Of a stretch of 59,201 nt of DNA, positions 48,422 through 55,078 are shown one piece after another (position 1 is the first letter of the stretch; each line of letters opens with the position of its first letter). This DNA comes from Gorillibacterium massiliense (GTDB taxonomy: Bacteria; Bacillota; Bacilli; Paenibacillales; NBRC-103111), in assembly GCF_000455485.1 (NCBI RefSeq), contig NZ_CBQR020000164.1, positions 1 to 59,201 of the forward strand, written 5' to 3'. The notes beneath the pieces are model-generated. The model ran no database searches. It was not told the origin of the DNA and saw only the letters and a list, made by a program, of their open reading frames with translations. The position numbers were made by a program, and so were the translations under genes.

Positions 48422-51325
48422 ATGGGCTGGAAATTGACCATCGATCCGATAAAGGAACCGATGAAGCAAGTTGTCATCAATGACACCTTCCCTAACGAGG
48501 GGCTGGAGTTTATCCCTTCTTCGTTGGAAGTCAAGAAGGGCAGCAGCACTTTGACAGCAGGCACTGATTATAATATGGGTCATTTGGCTGGTTCGACGGA
48601 TTGGAAAGACGGGTTTACTGTTACCTTCCTTAACGATGTAGAAAACGCCACTTATACCATAACGTATGAAACCAACTTCGATCGAAATTGGCATACTGCG
48701 CCGACAACCTCTGTTGACTATAAAAATAAGGCAGTCTTTTCGTGGAACGAGGATACATTAGGCGCTCGGTCTGTACCGAAGGAAGCCAATCAGCCCATTA
48801 CCTCGCAGGCTGCTAATAGCGGAAGCAAATCCGGGGTTCTGCACAGAACTAACCGGCAAATCGATTGGACGCTCAACGTCAATTACTTGTCGGAAGATCT
48901 CGGCAATCTGGTTGTCAGCGATACGATGGAAGGCAATCAAGAGCTGATTCCCGGTTCTCTGAAGATCTATCCTTACACGGTTCAAAGCAATGGGAACATC
49001 GTTCCGGATAAATCGGCAGAGTTGACCACCGGTTTTACCGTTGACAGTGACAAAGGACATTTTATTGTTACCTTTACTACGCCTGTCACCACACCGTATC
49101 AAATCGTCTATACGACGCAGCTGGTAAACCAGTCGCAAACGGCATATACCAATACAGCTACCTCCGGAACGGACACCTATACAGCCAGCGTTCCGTATTC
49201 GGACTCGGCAGTATTTGTCGATAAAACCGGTAAGCAGAACGGTCTGATTATCGATTGGTCCGTCGATTTGAACAAGAGCTTGTCGACGATTCTAAACGCC
49301 ACCTTGGTAGACACTTTGGGTGCAGGCCATGAATATGTACAAAACAGCTTTAAAGTCTATAAAAACCCGGGTAAAACGTTGGTCGATCCGGCTGACTACG
49401 ATCTGTCCTTTGCTATTGTCGATCTGGCGACAGGAAGACAGTCGTATACTCTGAAATTCAAAACACCTATATACGCCGAGTACATCATCGACTATCAAAC
49501 GGAAATCACAACAACCAAGAATGGAACGCCACTGTCCAACAGTGTCGTGCTGACCGGTGATGGCGTTACCATCCAGAATCAAACCTCCGAGGAAACCGTC
49601 GTCATCGACATCACCGGCGGATCGGGAACAGGCACCGGCACACGGGGCAAGTTCACTGTTGAAAAGGTGGATGCGGCAAACCCGGCGGTTAAGCTGGCCG
49701 GCGCGCTCTTCCAGATTCTTGATTCTAAAGGAAACGTTATTCGCGAAATGAGCACAGCCGCTGACGGTACCATCGTCATCGACCGTATGACTTATGGCAC
49801 TTATTCATTGAAGGAAATCACCCCGCCTCCCGGCTATCAGCTTCCGGACAATCCGGTTACAACGGGGGTCACACTGGACGCAACGAATAAGAATGTAACG
49901 GTTCAAATCAAGAACGAGAAGCTGCGGAGCTTGGTCATCGAAAAGACGGATGCAAATGATTCAACCGTCAAGCTTAAAGACGCCGAGTTTGAAATCAAAG
50001 CTGCTGACGGAACTTCCTATGGCAGCATTACAACCGGTACTGACGGAAAAGCCACAAAGGATGGTCTGCCCTTCGGGAACTACACCGTGACCGAAATCAA
50101 GGCTCCAAACGGTTATCAAATTCCGGCCAATCCGGTAACGATCGTGACCATTGATTCGACATCGCCGGCAACGGTAACGAAAACCATTGATAACGAGAAG
50201 CTGCGTACCTTGGCCATCGAAAAGACGGATGCAGATGATTCAACCGTCAAGCTTGAAGGCGCTGAGTTTGAAATCAAAGCTGCTGACGGAACTTCCTACG
50301 GGATTGTAACGACGGATGTGGATGGAAAGGCAACAAAGAACGGATTGCCTTTCGGCAGCTATACAGTAACCGAAATCAAGGCTCCAAACGGGTATCAACT
50401 GCCAACCGATCCGGTGACCACTGTAACGCTTGATTCCACGAAGCCTGTACAAGTACCGGTTTCCATCAAGAATGACAAATTGAGAGAATTGATTATCGAC
50501 AAGGTGGATTCGGCCAACACAAGCACCAAGCTGGAAGGGGCCGAATTTGAAATCAAGAAGGCTAATGGAACCTCTCTCGGTATCATCACGACAGACGCAA
50601 ACGGTAAAGCGGTAATGGATGGGTTGCCCTTCGGAACGTATACGATCACGGAGACGAAGTCGCCTGTCGGCTATCATTTCAACTGGACGCCTGTGAATGT
50701 TGATATCACCAACGAACATCAATCATTCACCGTTGTCGTGAAAAATACGCGAATTACCGGCGGCGGTTGGGTTCCGACGCCGACACCAACACCGGAGCCT
50801 ACAACCGCTCCGACAATTGCACCTACATCGACGCCGACAAACGGACCGACGCCAACACCTTCGGTAACGTCGACACCTTCGGTAAAACCGACGCCTTCGG
50901 TAAAACCGACGCCTTCGGTAAAACCAACGTCGACTCCTGGCCAATCTCCTAAACCGTCATCGACGCCGATAAAAGAAAAGACGACGGAAGAGAAGCCGGT
51001 TGGCGGGAAAGTGGACGTTCCAGGCGGGAAGACTCCGACTGTTGGTAAGAAGCCTGAAAACGGCAAAGTGACCGTTGATGGAAATGGGAATTGGAAGTAT
51101 ACTCCGAATAAAGGCTTCAAAGGGAAGGATCAGTTTACCATTAAAGTGACTGGTTCGAATGGAGAAGAAAAAGAACAGTATGTAGACATTGATGTGAATG
51201 GAATTCCTGCCGGAACCGGTGGCGTGCTGCCGAAGACGGGTGAACCCAGCAGATGGGGATACTACGTCAGCGGAGCGCTCCTGGTTCTGCTAGGACTCGT
51301 AGTGACCAGAAGAAAACGCGCTTAA
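48422..51325 (+). CDS. LPXTG cell-wall adhesin, C-terminal part (continuation after TAG)
   Basis: This is the same frame as the preceding part, opening at an ATG codon but with no ribosome site, so it is unlikely to be translated on its own. It holds three more beta modules, then four SpaA/Cna-B-type modules of ~93 residues starting at about 49651, 49924, 50206 and 50488. Each has a Lys in EKTD/EKVD/DKVD and a Glu in TEIKAP/KEITPP/TETKSP that can form isopeptide bonds. A Pro/Thr linker, an Ig-like module and the anchor LPKTG plus hydrophobic tail and RRKRA follow. The SpaA modules are near-identical at DNA level. A class D sortase gene follows. Confidence 0.78.
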   Translation: MGWKLTIDPIKEPMKQVVINDTFPNEGLEFIPSSLEVKKGSSTLTAGTDYNMGHLAGSTDWKDGFTVTFLNDVENATYTITYETNFDRNWHTAPTTSVDYKNKAVFSWNEDTLGARSVPKEANQPITSQAANSGSKSGVLHRTNRQIDWTLNVNYLSEDLGNLVVSDTMEGNQELIPGSLKIYPYTVQSNGNIVPDKSAELTTGFTVDSDKGHFIVTFTTPVTTPYQIVYTTQLVNQSQTAYTNTATSGTDTYTASVPYSDSAVFVDKTGKQNGLIIDWSVDLNKSLSTILNATLVDTLGAGHEYVQNSFKVYKNPGKTLVDPADYDLSFAIVDLATGRQSYTLKFKTPIYAEYIIDYQTEITTTKNGTPLSNSVVLTGDGVTIQNQTSEETVVIDITGGSGTGTGTRGKFTVEKVDAANPAVKLAGALFQILDSKGNVIREMSTAADGTIVIDRMTYGTYSLKEITPPPGYQLPDNPVTTGVTLDATNKNVTVQIKNEKLRSLVIEKTDANDSTVKLKDAEFEIKAADGTSYGSITTGTDGKATKDGLPFGNYTVTEIKAPNGYQIPANPVTIVTIDSTSPATVTKTIDNEKLRTLAIEKTDADDSTVKLEGAEFEIKAADGTSYGIVTTDVDGKATKNGLPFGSYTVTEIKAPNGYQLPTDPVTTVTLDSTKPVQVPVSIKNDKLRELIIDKVDSANTSTKLEGAEFEIKKANGTSLGIITTDANGKAVMDGLPFGTYTITETKSPVGYHFNWTPVNVDITNEHQSFTVVVKNTRITGGGWVPTPTPTPEPTTAPTIAPTSTPTNGPTPTPSVTSTPSVKPTPSVKPTPSVKPTSTPGQSPKPSSTPIKEKTTEEKPVGGKVDVPGGKTPTVGKKPENGKVTVDGNGNWKYTPNKGFKGKDQFTIKVTGSNGEEKEQYVDIDVNGIPAGTGGVLPKTGEPSRWGYYVSGALLVLLGLVVTRRKRA
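50855..50926 (+). repeat. 18-bp tandem repeats in the Pro/Thr linker
   Basis: Four units of the type ACGCCTTCGGTAAAACCG: one degenerate at 50855-50872, then three nearly identical to 50926. They encode TPSVKP and related. They probably vary in copy number by slippage, changing stalk length. Confidence 0.85.
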
Positions 51326-51330
51326 TCCAA

Positions 51331-51366
51331 GAACAAGGCAGAATCATATTCTGCCTTGTTTCTTTA
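51331..51366 (+). terminator. Terminator or attenuator between adhesin and sortase genes
   Basis: ACAAGGCAGAAT-cat-ATTCTGCCTTGT followed by TTCTTT. The sortase start lies 26 bp beyond, so it may limit, not abolish, read-through. Confidence 0.78.
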
Positions 51367-51391
51367 CTTTACTAATTCAAAGGGGAGCAGC

Positions 51392-52096
51392 ATGAGACGG
51401 TTCATTTCTGTAGTCTTGATTTTGGCGGGGCTGTGTGTGTTTCTTTATCCCTCCGGCCAGGAGTGGATTCAAACTTACAAGCAGAAGCAATTGCTAAAAA
51501 GTCTGGAGGCAATAGACACCGAGGAGACTTTATCGGACATCGGTATCGGCAACTCGCCAGAGGTTGAGTCGACATTGGAGCCATCAAGAAGAGATGGGGA
51601 AGTCCCGCTGTCTGCCAGCGAATGGCAAACGGGGAACGAAGAGGAGCGGAAGCGTGCTCTAGAGAAAAAAAGGCAGGACGATTATGCGGCCAGGCATGCA
51701 GAAGGAATATTAAAGATCGATAAAATCCAATTGAAGCTGCCGATTTTGACCGGTGCGACGAAGAAAAACATGAATCTATCAGTCGCCAGCGTTGAGCATA
51801 CTGGCAAGCCGGGACAAGTCGGCAATTATGCCATTGCTGGCCATCGCAACTATACCTACGGCCGAAATTTCAACCGATTGGGCGAAATCGAGGTTCATGA
51901 CCTTATCGAGGTCCAAACCGGAGATGAGCATTATCAGTACATAGTGACCGATGTCTTCCGGGTCAAGCCGGACGAAACTTGGGTGCTAGATCAAAGCAAG
52001 AAGAAAACGATCACGCTGATTACCTGCGATCCGATGATAAATCCTACTTTTAGACTGATTATCAAGGGAGAGCTTGTCGAAAAATCAAATTTTTGA
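51392..52096 (+). CDS. Class D sortase
   Basis: This 234-aa protein starts at ATG 51392 with AAAGGGGAG upstream. An N-terminal helix (RFISVVLILAGLCVFLYPSG) anchors it in the membrane, and a ~70-residue charged linker precedes the beta-barrel. The catalytic residues are in order: His in YAIAGHRNYTYG, Cys in TLITCDPM, Arg in TFRLIIKGEL. Class D sortases join LPXTG-type proteins to cell-wall peptides. The adjacent LPKTG adhesin is its obvious substrate, so the pair forms a surface-display unit. Confidence 0.88.
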   Translation: MRRFISVVLILAGLCVFLYPSGQEWIQTYKQKQLLKSLEAIDTEETLSDIGIGNSPEVESTLEPSRRDGEVPLSASEWQTGNEEERKRALEKKRQDDYAARHAEGILKIDKIQLKLPILTGATKKNMNLSVASVEHTGKPGQVGNYAIAGHRNYTYGRNFNRLGEIEVHDLIEVQTGDEHYQYIVTDVFRVKPDETWVLDQSKKKTITLITCDPMINPTFRLIIKGELVEKSNF

Positions 52097-52142
52097 TAAT
52101 CTAAGAGCGTAATAGAATTGGATAAGTTTATCAATGGATGCT

Positions 52143-52234
52143 TTCCAGCGATAAAGGCAAAGCCGGCGAAAACCGGTGACGCAAAGCTATAGGGCCTTCC
52201 TTACTTGGATAAGATGGCAGCCAGTTACCGAAAG
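52143..52234 (+). promoter_or_regulatory. Cyclic-di-GMP-I (GEMM-I) riboswitch
   Basis: The conserved blocks are present in order: a GGCAAAGCC loop near 52157, GGTGACGCAAAGC with the GGGCCT region, then GATGGCAGCCAGTTACCG. This matches the GEMM-I consensus. The switch ends directly before the AAAGGGGAG ribosome site of the transglutaminase-like gene, so control may act at translation start; no separate terminator stem was found. Confidence 0.85.
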
Positions 52235-52245
52235 GGGAGTTTTTC

Positions 52246-53043
52246 GTGTACAAGAAAAGCACATTAGGTTTCCTTATTTTTGCTTTCTTGTTCATCATCG
52301 CTTCGACAGTCTTTGCCGGGGATGGCCCGGTATTTGATAAAAGCGGTGTGAACGGCGGCGTGATCCGGATTCAATACGATACCCAAAGCGACGCTGCCTT
52401 AAAGGTCGTCATTCAAAAGCAGAATACGGCTTACACTTACGATTTTAAATCCGGCGACCGTTTTCCCCTTCAATTGGGCAACGGGGATTATTCAGTATCG
52501 GTTCTGCAGCAGGCGAGCGAGACGAAATACAAAGTTGTGGTGAAAGAGCCCGTAACGGTAAAGCTGGCGAATCCAAACGACGTATTTCTGCAATCCAACA
52601 AAATGATTAACTTCGACGATAAGATGGCTGCGGTGAAGAAAGCGAAAGAGCTGACGAAAAACGCCAAGACCGAGCAGGAAAAAGTCAGCTTGCTGTACGA
52701 TTATATTACTAAGACGATTGTGTACGATGACAAGAAGATAAAGACGCTAAGCAACAATTATATCCCCGTTATCGATAATGTCCTTGCGGATGGAAAGGGG
52801 ATTTGCTACGACTATTCCACTTTGTTTGCAGCCATGCTGCGGAGCCTGAATATCCCTACCAAGCTGATGATGGGCTACAAAAAGGATATCAGTGTTTACC
52901 ATGCATGGAACCAAGTCTATTTAAAGGATAAAGGGAAGTGGGTCACCATCGATACGACTTATGATGCGACCTTGCGGCAAAATAAAGCAGCCGTCTCCAT
53001 GATCAAGGAAGACAGCCAATTTAAAATCGAAAAGGTCTATTGA
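52246..53043 (+). CDS. Secreted transglutaminase-like protein under c-di-GMP riboswitch
   Basis: The predicted protein has 265 aa; GTG 52246 follows AAAGGGGAG. Residues 1-24 form a signal peptide (FLIFAFLFIIASTVFAG). The transglutaminase/protease-like core has Cys in GKGICYDYSTLFAAML, His in VYHAWNQVYL and Asp in TIDTTYDA, so a complete Cys-His-Asp triad. An N-terminal beta domain of ~100 residues precedes it. Related proteins of this fold crosslink or process extracellular proteins. Control by a cyclic-di-GMP riboswitch and adjacency to a sortase and adhesin point to a role in matrix or surface switching; the substrate is unknown. Confidence 0.86.
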   Translation: MYKKSTLGFLIFAFLFIIASTVFAGDGPVFDKSGVNGGVIRIQYDTQSDAALKVVIQKQNTAYTYDFKSGDRFPLQLGNGDYSVSVLQQASETKYKVVVKEPVTVKLANPNDVFLQSNKMINFDDKMAAVKKAKELTKNAKTEQEKVSLLYDYITKTIVYDDKKIKTLSNNYIPVIDNVLADGKGICYDYSTLFAAMLRSLNIPTKLMMGYKKDISVYHAWNQVYLKDKGKWVTIDTTYDATLRQNKAAVSMIKEDSQFKIEKVY

Positions 53044-53057
53044 TCTGACCGTTTAGA

Positions 53058-53086
53058 AGAGCGCCCGGGCAACCGGGCGCTCTTTT
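53058..53086 (+). terminator. Terminator after transglutaminase-like gene
   Basis: AGAGCGCCCGG-gcaa-CCGGGCGCTCT followed by TTTC. Confidence 0.88.
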
Positions 53087-53125
53087 CATTAATTGATATG
53101 GATTACTGCTCGATAGGCTGCGACT

Positions 53126-54016
53126 TCAAACCTCGCAGATCGGATAATACAAATCGCATTCGCAATAGACTTTGTTGCATCTGGCATAGTTGATGAATTC
53201 AAAGTGGAACTGCTCTTTGAGGTTGAATTGAATGGTCGGCATCCACTCTTCGAAGACGTGCTTCCAGATGGCCGCCAGCGTCTTGGAAGAGATCTCTTCC
53301 GGCCGGTGCGGTCCCATGTAGGTAAACACGCCGTATTTGTGAGGCTTGACAGTGCGAACCGTCATGTCGGGAGGAATGATGCTCGTCTTGTCGATCTGCA
53401 AGGAAGGTTGATAGAGCGTGCTGCCTAGAAAAGGTTCCGGTACGACGGTCAAGCCGATGTAAACATCCCTGTTAACCGGATTGATCAACCGGGGGCGGCC
53501 GTTGTAGAAGAAATCAACACCCAAACGGTTTGAGGTTTGGTTCAGGTGATTGTCTTCCACGTCTACTTCATAAGGGAAGCCGGCGATGGAAAAGACAGGC
53601 ATGACGGTGATGGAGCGAAAAAAGACAAGTCCATCGCCGGCGCGATGGAGAAAATCCGCATTGTACCGGTCCAATATTTGCAAAGGAGTGGGGTTTCTCC
53701 GCCATTTTGCCGGACTGATGTTGAATTCGTCAGTGAAGACCCGGCTGAAGGTTCGATCGCAGCCAAAGGAGTATTTAGAGGCGATGAAGTCGATGGTACT
53801 GCCGTCGTTCATTAAATCCCCTAAAGAAAGAGCGATCCGCCTTCTGCGGACGTATTCCATGATTCCGGTGGAAGTAGCTCCTTTCCAGATGCGGAGCAGA
53901 TGGAATTTGGAGATATTCACATGTTCGGAGACATGATCCAGATTCAAATCCTCCAGCAAATGATTCTCGATGAAGTCCGTGGTTTGATTGATCGTGTCCA
54001 ATAGATGACGGTCCAT
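53126..54016 (-). CDS. AraC-family regulator with GyrI-like ligand-binding domain
   Basis: The predicted protein is 296 aa on the minus strand; ATG 54016 has AGGAG 6 nt upstream. The N-terminal ~105 residues are the AraC double helix-turn-helix (LNLDHVSEHVNISKFHLLRI, then IDFIASKYSFGCDRTFSRVF and DEFNISPAKWRR). The remaining ~180 residues look like a GyrI-like/SOUL-type ligand-binding domain ending in CECDLYYPICEV. Such proteins (Rob-like) bind hydrophobic molecules. It is divergent from the nucleotidyltransferase gene and may control it and the downstream UvrA paralogue, but no operator was recognised. Confidence 0.84.
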   Translation of the reverse strand: MDRHLLDTINQTTDFIENHLLEDLNLDHVSEHVNISKFHLLRIWKGATSTGIMEYVRRRRIALSLGDLMNDGSTIDFIASKYSFGCDRTFSRVFTDEFNISPAKWRRNPTPLQILDRYNADFLHRAGDGLVFFRSITVMPVFSIAGFPYEVDVEDNHLNQTSNRLGVDFFYNGRPRLINPVNRDVYIGLTVVPEPFLGSTLYQPSLQIDKTSIIPPDMTVRTVKPHKYGVFTYMGPHRPEEISSKTLAAIWKHVFEEWMPTIQFNLKEQFHFEFINYARCNKVYCECDLYYPICEV

Positions 54017-54143
54017 AACGGCTCCTAAATGAGCAATTTTTGTCCAGTTGGCAGGCAAAGGTTGTTGTATAATCTTACCACAAACATGGAAATGAGAACA
54101 TACGCTTCTATAAAATCAGATGGACAGGAGAGATTTGCGGTTT

Positions 54144-55058
54144 ATGGATGATATGCAGCAAGCCGAGTTGAAGGAGCGCTTTATGGCGGCCACGGAAAGC
54201 TTCATCGGCAAAATCAAAAGCGATCCCAATATCATCGCCGTTATCGTTGGCGGCAGCCTTGCCTATGACGTGATCTGGGAAAAGAGCGACATCGATATGA
54301 CGATCGTCGTTCGGGATCAGCAACTGAAGAATGATCACTACTGCATCGACGAAGACGGTCTATTAATCAACGCCTTTCTTTTGACGAGAAGTCATTTCAA
54401 GCGGGTGATGGAGAGAAGTATAGGTGGATCATTTTCCCAGTCTTATTTCGCAAAGGGGAGAATGGTGTACACGATAGATGAGAGCCTGCGAGAATTTTTT
54501 GAAGATATGAAAAGTGTCGGCAGCGACGATATAGCCCTGTCGGCCTTACAGGTCGCCAGTCATTTGCTTTCGTTGTACGAAAAAGCGTACAAGTGGCTTA
54601 CGGTGCGGAAGGACCCGCTTTATGCCCAGTATTATTTGTTGCGGGCAGCCGAATCCATCGCCTTCATGGAATTGATCTTGAGGGGCGAACCGAATTCGCG
54701 GGAATCCATTCAGAAAGCGCTGGCGTTGAATCCCGATGCCATCACGCCTTTCTATCAAAATGCCATGAGCCATCACATGAGTGAAGCGGAGATAGCGGCA
54801 GGGATAAAAGGGATCGAGAGCTACTTGGAACGCCATATTCCTGTATATTCCAAGCCAGTCATCGCGTACCTGTCCGATCAGGAGTTGAAGACCGTGACGC
54901 TTATGGCTAAGCATTTTCAAACGGAACCGGCGCAGCTAATCGTCATTCTTGATTATTTGGCGGATAAAGGGATCATAGAAAAAGCCGCACAAATGATACG
55001 GATCACCCCAAAAGGCAAGCTGGCAGTGGAAGAAATCGGGTTTCTCTATATTCCTTAA
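54144..55058 (+). CDS. Nucleotidyltransferase-domain protein
   Basis: The predicted protein is about 304 aa. The polymerase-beta-like motif is IAVIVGGSLAYDVIWEKSDI then DMTI: GGS followed by D-x-D, as in aminoglycoside and other small nucleotidyltransferases. A helical domain and a C-terminal winged-helix-like segment (DYLADKGIIEKAAQMIRITP) follow. The start is uncertain: ATG 54144 is favoured, with GGAGAG upstream, though ATG 54120 is also in frame. It may nucleotidylate an antibiotic or another protein; context beside a UvrA paralogue hints at resistance. Confidence 0.75.
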   Translation: MDDMQQAELKERFMAATESFIGKIKSDPNIIAVIVGGSLAYDVIWEKSDIDMTIVVRDQQLKNDHYCIDEDGLLINAFLLTRSHFKRVMERSIGGSFSQSYFAKGRMVYTIDESLREFFEDMKSVGSDDIALSALQVASHLLSLYEKAYKWLTVRKDPLYAQYYLLRAAESIAFMELILRGEPNSRESIQKALALNPDAITPFYQNAMSHHMSEAEIAAGIKGIESYLERHIPVYSKPVIAYLSDQELKTVTLMAKHFQTEPAQLIVILDYLADKGIIEKAAQMIRITPKGKLAVEEIGFLYIP

Positions 55059-55078
55059 AAAGTGGAAGGGGCTTGTAC

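Noticed and set aside
48422-48424. ATG as an independent gene start for the C-terminal adhesin half
   Set aside because: No ribosome site or signal peptide, and it begins in mid-module in the same frame as the upstream part.
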